This document shows positions 1 to 9,195 of a DNA stretch of 38,023 nt, in pieces. A program made the translations under genes and the position numbers. How positions within the stretch are numbered: position 1 is the first letter of the stretch; every line of letters starts with the position of its first letter. The notes under the pieces are model-generated. The model searched no databases. It was given only the letters and a program-made list of their open reading frames with translations, and was not told where the DNA came from. This DNA is from Allomuricauda sp. CP2A. GTDB taxonomy: Bacteria; Bacteroidota; Bacteroidia; Flavobacteriales; Flavobacteriaceae. Location of the stretch: NCBI RefSeq assembly GCF_001683915.1, contig NZ_LXTT01000106.1:1-38023 (forward strand). Reading direction: 5' to 3'.

Positions 1-124
1 TTGTAGTCTCAGGCAGACTCCCCTCGACTTCGCTCGGGATAAACTTCTCGTCTGCTTCGACCTTGTAGTCTCAGGCAGACTCCCCTCGACTTCGCTCGGG
101 ATAAACTTCTCGTCTGCTTCGACC
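1..124. repeat. 62-bp tandem repeat copying the tRNA-Ile 3' end
   Basis: Two perfect 62-bp units (1-62 and 63-124) lie head to tail, and a third partial copy of the first 20 bases (125-144) is the genuine 3' end of the tRNA-Ile gene. Read in the direction of transcription (minus strand), each unit is a 42-nt linker followed by the last 20 nt of tRNA-Ile (3' side of the T-arm plus acceptor strand). The linker contains a CCCGAGCGAAGTCGAGGG core of the kind seen in dispersed flavobacterial intergenic repeats. A GCAGAC in the linker can pair with GTCTGC in the copied tRNA segment, so each unit could fold by itself. The window begins exactly at a unit boundary, so the true copy number is unknown. 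Confidence 0.9.
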
Positions 125-127
125 TTG

Positions 128-201
128 TAGTCTCAGGCAGACTCGAACTGCCGACCTCTACATTATCAGTGTAGCGCTCTAACCAGCTGAGCTATGAGAC
201 T
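128..201 (-). tRNA. ileT: tRNA-Ile (GAT)
   Basis: The minus strand gives a complete 74-nt cloverleaf. The acceptor stem is AGTCTCA/TGAGACT with discriminator A, the D-arm begins GCTC, the anticodon stem is CTACA/TGTAG with loop CTGATAA (anticodon GAT), and the T-arm is GGCAG/CTGCC around TTCGAGT. No CCA is encoded; the next bases are CAA. It lies about 110 bp after the 16S 3' end, the usual 16S-tRNA-Ile position of a bacterial rRNA operon. The expected tRNA-Ala and 23S would lie beyond the left edge of the window. Confidence 0.96.
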
Positions 202-310
202 GTCTTGGCCTAAAACCACCAATATTTCTATAACATATCATAAACGACAGCACAAAGATATAAGGACCACCCCGAGCGGGACCCCGGCCTACCGGGCGTC
301 TCTTTCTCTA

Positions 311-1838
<1,528 letters not shown>

Positions 1839-2030
1839 TTTCTCTGAATGTCTGTCCGACACCCAAAGACCTGAGTCCCTGCATCAAAATGGTTCTTATA
1901 ATATAATTCTCTTTACGCTGTCGTTACAATATGTATATGAACTTCTTCTTTCAAATCAAGGAAAAAAAAGAACCCTGAAAAGGCCCCTCCATCCCTTAAA
2001 ACCAACCCAGCCTTATCAGCTAAGCGGGTG

Positions 2031-2062
2031 CAAATATAGAGAGGTTTAAATGATACCGCAAA
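2031..2062 (-). promoter_or_regulatory. rRNA operon promoter (Bacteroidota type)
   Basis: On the minus strand a -33 TTTG (complement of 2059-2062) is followed after 20 nt (counting from the TTG) by TATATTTG (complement of 2031-2038), an exact TAnnTTTG -7 element. Transcription should start near 2024, giving a 16S leader of about 185 nt. Immediately upstream (2071-2093) are two A7-8 tracts about one helical turn apart, which could act as an UP-like element. Confidence 0.8.
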
Positions 2063-2223
2063 ACAATTTCGAAAAAAAATCGAAAAAAATTTCAATGATT
2101 TAAAAATCAGTGTGTTACATCAAATCAATCTTATTGAATCCATCAAACCCACGACTACTTTTCAACGCTATTTTAGGTAAACCTCTGATTTGAACCTTCT
2201 TACCCAATTGAGCCTTATATATA

Positions 2224-2254
2224 TTGTAAGCATCAATTCAAGATAGTATCTTTG
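2224..2254 (+). promoter_or_regulatory. thrS promoter
   Basis: A -33 TTG at 2224-2226 and a perfect -7 element TATCTTTG at 2247-2254 are separated by 20 nt. The predicted start is near 2261, about 20 nt before the thrS ATG. An AAGGAG sequence at 2271-2276 lies 5 nt before the ATG, one of the few convincing Shine-Dalgarno sequences in the window. Confidence 0.75.
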
Positions 2255-2281
2255 CGCACCATCCAAAATTAAGGAGTGTAA

Positions 2282-4222
2282 ATGATAGAGATCACATTGC
2301 CTGACGGCGCGGTAAAGAAAGTTTCTGAGGGAACTACACCTATTGAGATTGCAAAGAGCATTAGTGAGGGCTTGGCCCGAAATGTAATTTCGGCCAAATT
2401 CAATGATACCACTGTGGAAACGGTGACGCCCCTAACCGAAGATGGCACACTTACCTTATATACATGGAACGATGCCGAAGGGAAAAAAGCATTTTGGCAC
2501 TCCACCTCCCACGTTGTGGCCCAAGCCTTGGAAGAATTGTACCCAGGCATTAAGCTTACCATTGGCCCTGCCATTGAAAATGGTTTCTACTATGATGTAG
2601 ATTTTGGGGAGCACGCCGTATCGGAAAAGGATTTTCCTGAAATTGAAAAAAAGGCCTTGGAAATTGCACGTGGAAAGCACGATTATAAAATGCGAAGCGT
2701 CTCCAAAGCTGATGCGCTACACTATTACAAGGACCAACATAATCCATATAAGGTAGAGTTGATTGAAAATCTTGAGGATGGCACCATCACTTTCTGTGAT
2801 CATAGCACATTTACCGATCTGTGTCGTGGTGGACATATTCCCAATACTGGAATCATAAAAGCCATCAAAATTCTTAGTGTGGCCGGGGCGTATTGGAGAG
2901 GAGATGAAAATAACAAACAATTGACACGGGTCTACGGAATTTCATTCCCCAAACAAAAAGAGCTCACAGAATATCTTGAGCTTTTGGAAGAGGCCAAGAA
3001 AAGGGATCACCGAAAATTGGGAAAGGAACTGGAGTTGTTCACTTTTTCCCAAAAAGTGGGTCAAGGTCTTCCTTTATGGTTACCGAATGGCGCCGCATTG
3101 CGTGAGCGTTTGGAGCAATTCCTTAAGAAGGCGCAGAAGAAAGCGGGATATGAGATGGTGGTAACACCCCATATTGGTCAAAAAGAACTGTATGTAACTT
3201 CTGGGCATTATGCCAAATACGGAGAGGATAGTTTTCAACCCATACACACTCCAAAAGAGGATGAGGAGTTCTTGCTAAAACCCATGAACTGTCCGCACCA
3301 CTGTGAGATATACAACAGCACTCCTTTTAGTTACAAGGACTTGCCCAAACGCTATGCCGAATTCGGTACCGTATATAGATATGAACAAAGTGGAGAGCTG
3401 CATGGTCTTACCAGGGTCAGAGGATTTACCCAAGACGATGCCCACATTTTCTGTACAACCGAACAGCTTAATGATGAGTTTAAAAATGTGATTGACCTTA
3501 CCTTATATGTATTGAACTCTTTGGGCTTTGATAATTTTACGGCCCAAGTGTCTGTGCGTGACCTTGAACATCCTGAAAAATACATCGGAAACACGGATGA
3601 TTGGGAGAAAGCCGAGCAGGCCATCATCAATGCCGCAGAGGAAAAAGGGTTGAATTTTGTGGTTGAGAGTGGTGAAGCTGCTTTTTATGGTCCCAAACTG
3701 GATTTTATGGTGAAGGATGCCCTCGGAAGAAATTGGCAATTGGGTACCATTCAAGTCGATTACAACCTTCCGAAACGTTTTGAACTCACGTACAAAGGTA
3801 GTGATAACGAGCTGCATCAACCCGTAATGATTCATAGGGCACCATTTGGAAGCATGGAACGTTTTGTGGCTCTGTTACTGGAGCATACTGGCGGAAACTT
3901 CCCCTTATGGCTCATTCCAACTCAGGCTATTGTACTGCCGGTCAGTGAGAAACATGAAAAATATGCGGAAAAAGTTTTGAATTCACTGGAAAATCACGAA
4001 ATTCGCGCGCTCATTGATAACAGGAATGAAACGGTTGGGAAGAAAATCCGTGAGGCTGAACTTAAAAAAATCCCTTTCATGCTCATCGTAGGAGAGCAGG
4101 AAGAAGCGGCAGAAACCATTTCGGTTCGACGTCATGGAGGTGAAGATTTGGGCAGTTTAAGCACAGAAGCTTTTTCCGACTTGGTATCTACTGAAATAAA
4201 TAGTACCTTAAAGTCGTTCTAA
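2282..4222 (+). CDS. thrS: Threonine--tRNA ligase
   Basis: This cytoplasmic class II aminoacyl-tRNA synthetase charges tRNA-Thr. The 646-residue length is normal. In order it shows an N-terminal TGS domain (about 1-62), the second additional/editing domain with HSTSHVVAQ and a [14 protein letters not shown] segment, and the catalytic core. The core has the zinc-binding [10 protein letters not shown], motif 2 around [12 protein letters not shown] and motif 3 [15 protein letters not shown]-terminal HGTP anticodon-binding domain follows, with [13 protein letters not shown] and a [20 protein letters not shown] stretch. The ATG follows a clear AAGGAG. It heads the classical thrS-infC-rpmI-rplT order. 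I see no frameshift or missing key residue. Confidence 0.98.
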   Translation: MIEITLPDGAVKKVSEGTTPIEIAKSISEGLARNVISAKFNDTTVETVTPLTEDGTLTLYTWNDAEGKKAFWHSTSHVVAQALEELYPGIKLTIGPAIENGFYYDVDFGEHAVSEKDFPEIEKKALEIARGKHDYKMRSVSKADALHYYKDQHNPYKVELIENLEDGTITFCDHSTFTDLCRGGHIPNTGIIKAIKILSVAGAYWRGDENNKQLTRVYGISFPKQKELTEYLELLEEAKKRDHRKLGKELELFTFSQKVGQGLPLWLPNGAALRERLEQFLKKAQKKAGYEMVVTPHIGQKELYVTSGHYAKYGEDSFQPIHTPKEDEEFLLKPMNCPHHCEIYNSTPFSYKDLPKRYAEFGTVYRYEQSGELHGLTRVRGFTQDDAHIFCTTEQLNDEFKNVIDLTLYVLNSLGFDNFTAQVSVRDLEHPEKYIGNTDDWEKAEQAIINAAEEKGLNFVVESGEAAFYGPKLDFMVKDALGRNWQLGTIQVDYNLPKRFELTYKGSDNELHQPVMIHRAPFGSMERFVALLLEHTGGNFPLWLIPTQAIVLPVSEKHEKYAEKVLNSLENHEIRALIDNRNETVGKKIREAELKKIPFMLIVGEQEEAAETISVRRHGGEDLGSLSTEAFSDLVSTEINSTLKSF

Positions 4223-4252
4223 AAAATTAAGTTTAACTAAAAAGTATACGTC

Positions 4253-4810
4253 ATAGCAATACGAAGAAGATTTAAGCCCCAACCTAGGAGGGAAAACAAA
4301 AACCCTCATAATATCAATGAGAAGATTACCGCCCCAGAAGTGAGGCTCGTAGGGGACAATGTGGAAATAGGAGTTTATCCCATTTCAAAAGCTAGGGAAA
4401 AAGCCAGTGAACTGGAACTGGATTTGGTGGAGATTTCTCCAAAGGCCAATCCACCCGTGTGCAAAATTATAGATTACAAGAAGTTTCTCTACGAACAAAA
4501 GAAACGCGAAAAGGCCATGAAGGCCAAGGCCAGCAAAGTAGTCGTAAAGGAAATACGGTTTGGCCCGCAAACAGATGACCATGACTATGAGTTTAAAAAA
4601 CGCCATGCTGAAAAATTTTTGAAGGATGGTGCCAAGCTCAAAGCCTATGTGTTCTTTAAAGGACGATCCATCGTCTACAAAGATCAAGGTGAAATTTTGT
4701 TGTTGAGACTGGCCCAAGATTTGGAAGAGCTTGGAAAGGTAGAGCAAATGCCAAAATTGGAAGGGAAACGAATGACCATGTTCATTGCTCCCAAAACGAG
4801 TAAGAAATAA
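4253..4810 (+). CDS. infC: Translation initiation factor IF-3 (non-AUG start)
   Basis: IF-3 binds the 30S subunit, keeps it free of 50S and rejects incorrect start codons. The C-terminal domain ([21 protein letters not shown], then [11 protein letters not shown] and [12 protein letters not shown]) and the N-terminal domain ([20 protein letters not shown]) are both clear. The conserved [14 protein letters not shown] that must precede them is encoded upstream of the first GTG (4340), and no ATG exists in frame back to the TAA at 4238. Translation must therefore begin at a non-AUG codon. I chose ATA at 4253 (Met-Ala-Ile-Arg-Arg-Arg), giving 185 aa; ATA 4259 or GTC 4250 are alternatives. An unusual start codon fits the IF-3 autoregulation known from E. 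coli (AUU). Confidence 0.9.
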   Translation: MAIRRRFKPQPRRENKNPHNINEKITAPEVRLVGDNVEIGVYPISKAREKASELELDLVEISPKANPPVCKIIDYKKFLYEQKKREKAMKAKASKVVVKEIRFGPQTDDHDYEFKKRHAEKFLKDGAKLKAYVFFKGRSIVYKDQGEILLLRLAQDLEELGKVEQMPKLEGKRMTMFIAPKTSKK

Positions 4811-4860
4811 AAGATACTGAACCTTGTTCAGCATAATAAGCGGAGATAAATACTAGGAAA

Positions 4861-5058
4861 ATGCCTAAGATGAAAACAAAATCCAGTGCCAAAAAGCGGT
4901 TTAAGCTTACCGGGACTGGTAAAATCAAGAGAAAGCACGCTTTTAAGAGTCATATTTTGACAAAAAAGTCTAAAAAGCGTAAGCTTAAGTTGACCCATTC
5001 CACTTTGGTTCACAAAGCGGATGAGGACAACATCAAGGAACAATTACGTTTAAAATAA
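4861..5058 (+). CDS. rpmI: 50S ribosomal protein L35
   Basis: This is a 65-residue, very basic protein with the L35 signature: [20 protein letters not shown] at the N-terminus, followed by the [15 protein letters not shown] region. It is a structural protein of the large subunit. It sits between infC and rplT, as in almost all bacteria, with 50 bp upstream and 91 bp downstream. The ATG is preceded by an AGGAAA-like purine stretch rather than a strong Shine-Dalgarno. Nothing is unusual. Confidence 0.98.
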   Translation: MPKMKTKSSAKKRFKLTGTGKIKRKHAFKSHILTKKSKKRKLKLTHSTLVHKADEDNIKEQLRLK

Positions 5059-5149
5059 TTGTTCAACCGGTACATTATTATTAACCCTGGAGTTGGGCCC
5101 AAAAAAGTTCTCAATTATTGAGACGCCTGCTACAAAAAAATGACACATT

Positions 5150-5494
5150 ATGCCAAGATCAGTAAATTCAGTTGCTTCAAGAGCTAGAAGAAAAAAAGTG
5201 ATGAAGCAAGCCAAAGGTTACTTCGGAAGACGTAAAAACGTTTGGACGGTAGCCAAAAATGCGGTAGAAAAAGCAATGCTTTATGCATACCGTGACAGAA
5301 GAAACAAAAAACGTACATTCCGTTCCCTATGGATCACCCGTATCAATGCAGGTGCCAGAATGCATGGAATGTCTTACTCTCAATTTATGGGGAAAGTAAA
5401 ATCCAACGGAATAGAGCTTAACAGAAAAGTTCTTGCGGATTTGGCCATGAACCATCCTGATGCCTTTAAGGCCATCGTTGAGAAAGTAAAGTAA
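5150..5494 (+). CDS. rplT: 50S ribosomal protein L20
   Basis: This 114-residue basic protein binds 23S rRNA and is needed early in 50S assembly. The N-terminal [20 protein letters not shown] extension, the central [20 protein letters not shown] and the globular C-terminal [13 protein letters not shown] are all typical of L20. The 91-bp gap after rpmI contains a possible small hairpin (TCTCAATTATTGAGA, 5110-5124). L20 represses its own operon in several bacteria by binding RNA here, but whether that applies in this lineage cannot be judged from sequence. A strong terminator follows the stop codon. Confidence 0.98.
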   Translation: MPRSVNSVASRARRKKVMKQAKGYFGRRKNVWTVAKNAVEKAMLYAYRDRRNKKRTFRSLWITRINAGARMHGMSYSQFMGKVKSNGIELNRKVLADLAMNHPDAFKAIVEKVK

Positions 5495-5524
5495 AATTTA
5501 ATATAAACTTACCCCGCTTATTTA

Positions 5525-5554
5525 GATCCCGCCTTGTGCGGGATCTTTTATTTT
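5525..5554 (+). terminator. rho-independent terminator after rplT
   Basis: A perfect 8-bp stem GATCCCGC/GCGGGATC (5525-5532 and 5538-5545) with a 5-nt loop is followed by TTTTATTTT. It ends the thrS-infC-rpmI-rplT operon. Confidence 0.92.
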
Positions 5555-5581
5555 ACAAAAGGTCTAAAACAGCTTGACACG

Positions 5582-5602
5582 CCTGCATACCGCAGGCAGG
5601 AA
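5582..5602. repeat. Small GC-rich inverted repeat
   Basis: GCCTGC and GCAGGC form a short hairpin, with a second CAGG after it, in an otherwise AT-rich gap. It resembles the CCTGCCT/AGGCAGG element at 27106-27128, so the two may belong to one dispersed intergenic repeat family. It lies at the 3' end of yjbQ and might also act in transcript-end formation. Confidence 0.45.
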
Positions 5603-5624
5603 TTACTCAAATTGTCTCGAATGA

Positions 5625-6047
5625 TTATTGCCCAAAGGCAGTAATGACCAACTTTCTGCCCGATGCATGGTTGCGATGCTCACAAAGGTAAATCCCCTGC
5701 CAAATACCCAAGTTCAACCTTCCGTTGGTAATGGGAATTTGAACCGATGCCCCCATCAATGAAGCCTTAATATGTGCCGGCATATCATCAGGCCCTTCAT
5801 AATTGTGCACATAATAAGGGGCATTTTCAGGAACCATTTTATTGATGTGACTTTCAAAATCGGTTCGGACCGTAGGGTCGGCATTCTCATTAATGGTCAA
5901 ACTTGCTGAAGTATGTTTAATGAACACCTGCAGCATTCCCGTATCTATTTTCCTTATCTCAGGAAGGGCATCCCAAACAGCATCCGTTATTAAATGAAAC
6001 CCTCTTGGGTACGCTCGTAATTGCAGTTCTTTTTGGTAAAAATCCAT
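5625..6047 (-). CDS. YjbQ/UPF0047 family protein
   Basis: This 140-residue single-domain protein is of the YjbQ family (secondary thiamine-phosphate synthase, TIGR00149). Family landmarks visible are VFIKHTSASLTINENAD, the HINKMVPE segment, DDMPAHIKASLMGASVQIPI and the LGIWQGIYLCEHRN end. The conserved histidines and acidic residues are present. The family shows weak thiamine-phosphate synthase activity in vitro, but its true role is unclear, so I give no gene symbol. It is a lone gene divergent from the HAD phosphatase, and the 100-bp gap between them must contain both promoters. Confidence 0.93.
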   Translation of the reverse strand: MDFYQKELQLRAYPRGFHLITDAVWDALPEIRKIDTGMLQVFIKHTSASLTINENADPTVRTDFESHINKMVPENAPYYVHNYEGPDDMPAHIKASLMGASVQIPITNGRLNLGIWQGIYLCEHRNHASGRKLVITAFGQ

Positions 6048-6122
6048 AGTTTGAAGTAAAACATCGCACTAAATTAATATAAACTTTACCAAAAGGGATT
6101 CTCTCATTCCCTGAATAAGAAA

Positions 6123-6130
6123 TACCTTTG
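6123..6130 (+). promoter_or_regulatory. -7 element of the HAD phosphatase gene
   Basis: TACCTTTG is an exact TAnnTTTG. The predicted start near 6137 leaves only about 12 nt before the ATG at 6149 and excludes the alternative TTG start at 6128, which lies inside the promoter. No good -33 TTG is visible. Confidence 0.6.
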
Positions 6131-6148
6131 CAGCTTAATTTCTTGAAA

Positions 6149-6940
6149 ATGGATTTATCGCAGATCAAAATGGTGGTGACCGATATGGATGGTACGTTGT
6201 TGAACTCCAACCACGAAGTAAGCCCCCGCTTTTTTGAAATTTTTGAAGAGCTCAAGAAAAAGGACATTGTTTTTGTGGCTGCCAGTGGAAGGCAATACAA
6301 CAGTATGGTGGACAAGTTGGAAACCATTAAAAATGACATCATCGTAATCGCCGAAAATGGTGCCTTGATAAAACAACAGGACAAGGTCTTGTTGACCACT
6401 CCCATTGACAAAAAAGAGGTTGGCCGTATTTTGGATATTGTTACCCCGCTTAAAGATGTGCATCCAGTACTCTGTGGGCAATACAATGCCTATGCCAATG
6501 ATGCTTCCGATGCATTTTTGACCATGCTGGCGGAATATTATTCAGAGTTTGATATTGTAAAGGATCAAACCACTGTTGAAGCAGAGGTCCTTAAAATTGC
6601 CATTTACCATTTTGAGGATTCTGAAAAATATATCTATCCCTCGGTAAAACACTTGGAGGACAACCTAAAAGTTAAGGTGTCGGGCGCCAATTGGGTAGAT
6701 GTTTCCCACCAAAATGCACACAAGGGCTACGCACTTCAGAAAGTCATGGATCAGCATCAAATTGCAGCCCACGAAGTCATGGTTTTTGGCGACTACAACA
6801 ACGATTTGGAAATGATGCAACTCTCCAACTATAGCTTTGCCATGGCCAATGCCCATCCCAATGTAAAAAAAATAGCCAAATATGAAACCGTTAGCAATAA
6901 TGAGTTAGGGGTGGAAAGGGTATTGGAGAAACTTTTATAG
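6149..6940 (+). CDS. Cof-type HAD superfamily phosphatase
   Basis: This 263-residue soluble phosphatase is of the HAD IIB (Cof) subfamily. Motif I is DMDGTLLNS (catalytic Asp12 and Asp14), motif II is the AASGR segment, and motif IV is VFGDYNNDLEMMQLS with a preceding conserved Lys in HKGYALQKVM. The C2B cap sits between motifs II and III. Such enzymes act on sugar phosphates or on cofactor intermediates such as FMN or pyridoxal phosphate; the substrate cannot be read from sequence. I start it at ATG 6149 because the promoter -7 element occupies 6123-6130. It is monocistronic, with 83 bp before the next gene. Confidence 0.93.
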   Translation: MDLSQIKMVVTDMDGTLLNSNHEVSPRFFEIFEELKKKDIVFVAASGRQYNSMVDKLETIKNDIIVIAENGALIKQQDKVLLTTPIDKKEVGRILDIVTPLKDVHPVLCGQYNAYANDASDAFLTMLAEYYSEFDIVKDQTTVEAEVLKIAIYHFEDSEKYIYPSVKHLEDNLKVKVSGANWVDVSHQNAHKGYALQKVMDQHQIAAHEVMVFGDYNNDLEMMQLSNYSFAMANAHPNVKKIAKYETVSNNELGVERVLEKLL

Positions 6941-7023
6941 AAAACATTCTATTTAACTAGTTTGCAATAAGTTGCTTTGGTAAAATTTGTACCTTAAGGG
7001 GCAATCAACTAAATAGCAACTGT

Positions 7024-7911
7024 ATGGCACCCTTAAAAAAAGAAGACATTAAACAGGAGGTCTTTGACCTGTATGATGCGTATGCCCATAACCAGTTAAA
7101 TCGTAGGGAATTTATGGAAAAACTCTCCGTATATGCTGTTGGGGGCGTTACCATGGCCTCACTCTTGAGCTTTATAATGCCCAATTACGTGGATACGCTT
7201 TTGGTTCCACCCAATGACCCACGGCTGTATTCTGAATTTATTACCTATAATTCTCCAAAAGGCGGAGGTGAAATCCGTGGATTGCTGTCCAAACCCAAAG
7301 ATGCAACAGGCAAATTGGGCGGTATTGTGGTGGTGCATGAAAACCGTGGGCTCAATCCGTATATAGAGGACGTGGGCCGAAGGGCTGCTTTGGCAGGTTT
7401 CATTTCCTTGGCTCCAGATGCGTTGACGCCTTTAGGTGGTTATCCCGGCAATGATGATGAAGGTAGAACGCTTCAACGGCAACGAGATCGTGATGAAATG
7501 CTTGAAGACTTTATCGCCGCCTATGATTATCTTAAAAACCATAAAGATTGCAATGGAAAAGTGGGTGTGGTCGGTTTTTGTTTTGGGGGATGGATTTCCA
7601 ATATGATGGCCGTAAAAGTTCCTGATTTGGCTGCGGCAGTTCCCTTTTATGGAAGCCAACCTGCCGATGATGAAGTTGCGCAGATCAATGCGCCCTTATT
7701 GATTCATTATGCGGGATTGGACACAAGGGTAAACGAAGGTTGGCCTGAATACGAGGCCAAGCTCAAAGAGCTGGATAAAGCATATGAAGCCCATTTTTAC
7801 CCAGAGGTAAACCACGGTTTTCACAACAACACTACCCCAAGGTTTGATGAAGCCGCCGCTAATTTGGCCTGGGAACGCACCATTGAATTTTTCAAGAAGA
7901 AATTGGGTTAG
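7024..7911 (+). CDS. Dienelactone hydrolase family protein, exported
   Basis: This 295-residue alpha/beta hydrolase is of the dienelactone hydrolase (carboxymethylenebutenolidase-like) family. The catalytic triad is visible: Cys186 in GFCFGG, Asp233 in GLDTRV and His264 in NHGF; a Cys nucleophile is typical of this family. The N-terminus (about 25-55) has NRREFMEKL followed by a hydrophobic stretch, a plausible twin-arginine signal, although the RR comes after 27 residues. The substrate is unknown; related proteins hydrolyse ester or lactone bonds. It converges with the next gene and the stop codons overlap by 4 bp. Confidence 0.9.
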   Translation: MAPLKKEDIKQEVFDLYDAYAHNQLNRREFMEKLSVYAVGGVTMASLLSFIMPNYVDTLLVPPNDPRLYSEFITYNSPKGGGEIRGLLSKPKDATGKLGGIVVVHENRGLNPYIEDVGRRAALAGFISLAPDALTPLGGYPGNDDEGRTLQRQRDRDEMLEDFIAAYDYLKNHKDCNGKVGVVGFCFGGWISNMMAVKVPDLAAAVPFYGSQPADDEVAQINAPLLIHYAGLDTRVNEGWPEYEAKLKELDKAYEAHFYPEVNHGFHNNTTPRFDEAAANLAWERTIEFFKKKLG

Positions 7912-9167
7912 GTCTTCTGTTTTTTCTTTCGGGCTGCGGGGAAAAGCACGTTGTTCAAAATCAATCGATATCCCGGTGAAGTTGGATGAAGTTCCAGTTC
8001 CGTTTTTGGGTCCCCTACCCTATGTTGGTAATCTTCGGGGTCATGTCCTCCATAAAAGGTAAAAAAACCTTTCCCCTTGATGCCATGAATGTATCGGGCC
8101 TCTCCGTTTATTTTGTTCTCCCCCAAGACCATGACGGTAGGTTTTACCTGATTCCTAGTAAACGCCGTAGTCTGACCCATAAATCCTTTTACCAAAGCCG
8201 TATGGTTCTGGGTCAACATGGTGGGAACAGGATCCCATTTGGCCGAAAACTCCATCAAGGAAAAATAATCTGACTCTTTGGGTACGTCACCCCTTTTGTT
8301 GGTCATATCAATGGACGAAAACTCATACCGGAGTGGATTTCGCTCTAAAACAAAGTTGGTAAAGGCAAAGGTGTTGCCATAATTCAGCTTCCCTTGATAA
8401 TTGGCATCCGATGGGTCACCATCAAACATGGGTTCACAGATATCCACATTTTCTGCTGCTAGGGCAATATCAAAACTATCGGTGGCAGAGCACATGGCAA
8501 ACATAAACCCTCCGCCAACCACATAATTCCTGATTTTTAGGGCAACTGCCAATTTTTCATCCGAAACTTTGGCATAGCCCAAACTTTGGGCCAAAGCCTC
8601 CGCCTGCTCTTTGGATTCAATATACCAGGGAGCAGCTCTATAGGCTCCATAAAACCGACCAAACTGACCCGTAAAGTCTTCATGGTGCAAGTGCAACCAA
8701 TCATACAGGGCCAATTTATCGCCCAAAACCTCTTCATCATACACGGTGGTATAGGGAATTTCGGCATAGGTGAGCACCATGGTCACCGCATCATCCCACG
8801 GGGGATTGTCCTTGGGGGAATACACCGCGATTTTTGGGGCTTTTTCCAAAATAACGGCATCTTGGTTCTGGGAAGGACTGCTGATTTCATCCAAAATCTG
8901 TTCCGCTTTGCTATCCGATAACACTTCAAAGGAAACACCCCGAATCTGGCATTCTTTTCGGATGGCCTCACCATCGGGCAACAAAAAGGAACCACCCCGA
9001 TAGTTTAGCAGCCATTGCACTTTCTGTTGTTTGGTGAGCACCCAATAGGTGATTCCGTAAGCTTTTAAATGGTTTTCCTGACTTTCGGCATCCATGGGAA
9101 TAAGGATGACTGAGGCAAAGGAAGAAAGAGAAAAGAGCAAGGAAACAAGAAGCAAGACACCTCTCAA
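7908..9167 (-). CDS. Secreted Bacteroidota protein often annotated asparagine synthetase B
   Basis: I recognise this as a conserved Bacteroidota protein that databases commonly label asparagine synthetase B. However, I see neither an N-terminal Cys amidotransferase nor the SGGxDS pyrophosphate loop, so that name is doubtful. Residues about 1-18 (MRGVLLLVSLLFSLSSFA) form a signal peptide, suggesting an exported protein. Later segments with GGGFMFAMCSATDSFDIALA and FYGGHDPEDYQHRVGDP look enzyme-like and may be related to glutamine-amidotransferase-like folds. I chose the TTG start at 9165-9167 because it opens directly into the signal peptide and avoids overlap with dnaB. An ATG start at 9236 would add 23 residues encoded over the dnaB tail. 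Confidence 0.82.
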   Translation of the reverse strand: MRGVLLLVSLLFSLSSFASVILIPMDAESQENHLKAYGITYWVLTKQQKVQWLLNYRGGSFLLPDGEAIRKECQIRGVSFEVLSDSKAEQILDEISSPSQNQDAVILEKAPKIAVYSPKDNPPWDDAVTMVLTYAEIPYTTVYDEEVLGDKLALYDWLHLHHEDFTGQFGRFYGAYRAAPWYIESKEQAEALAQSLGYAKVSDEKLAVALKIRNYVVGGGFMFAMCSATDSFDIALAAENVDICEPMFDGDPSDANYQGKLNYGNTFAFTNFVLERNPLRYEFSSIDMTNKRGDVPKESDYFSLMEFSAKWDPVPTMLTQNHTALVKGFMGQTTAFTRNQVKPTVMVLGENKINGEARYIHGIKGKGFFTFYGGHDPEDYQHRVGDPKTELELHPTSPGYRLILNNVLFPAARKKKQKT

Positions 9168-9195
9168 CCTTAATTTGGGGGGCAAAAAATTTAAT

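Larger units (their letters stand above)
1839..2281. other. Divergent rrn/thrS intergenic region
   Basis: This 443-bp stretch holds no credible gene. Its left half is the transcribed leader of the rRNA operon (about 185 nt on the minus strand), and the centre is AT-rich with A-tracts upstream of the rrn promoter. The right end holds the thrS promoter and leader. I found no hairpin resembling a T-box or a thrS operator. A few short open frames here have low-complexity composition and no homology I recognise. Confidence 0.7.

Noticed and set aside
1..124. CRISPR array
   Set aside because: Only two units of 62 bp with no variable spacers; the units are identical end to end and carry a tRNA tail.
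4281..4292. AGGAGGG as the Shine-Dalgarno of a downstream infC start
   Set aside because: No start codon in frame lies 5-12 nt after it; it encodes Arg-Arg within the IF-3 N-terminus.
5059..5149. Known L20 leader riboregulator
   Set aside because: A small TCTCAATTATTGAGA hairpin exists, but I could not identify the described L20 leader fold, so I do not call it.
6128..6148. TTG start for the HAD phosphatase
   Set aside because: It lies within the TACCTTTG promoter element; the ATG at 6149 fits the family N-terminus.
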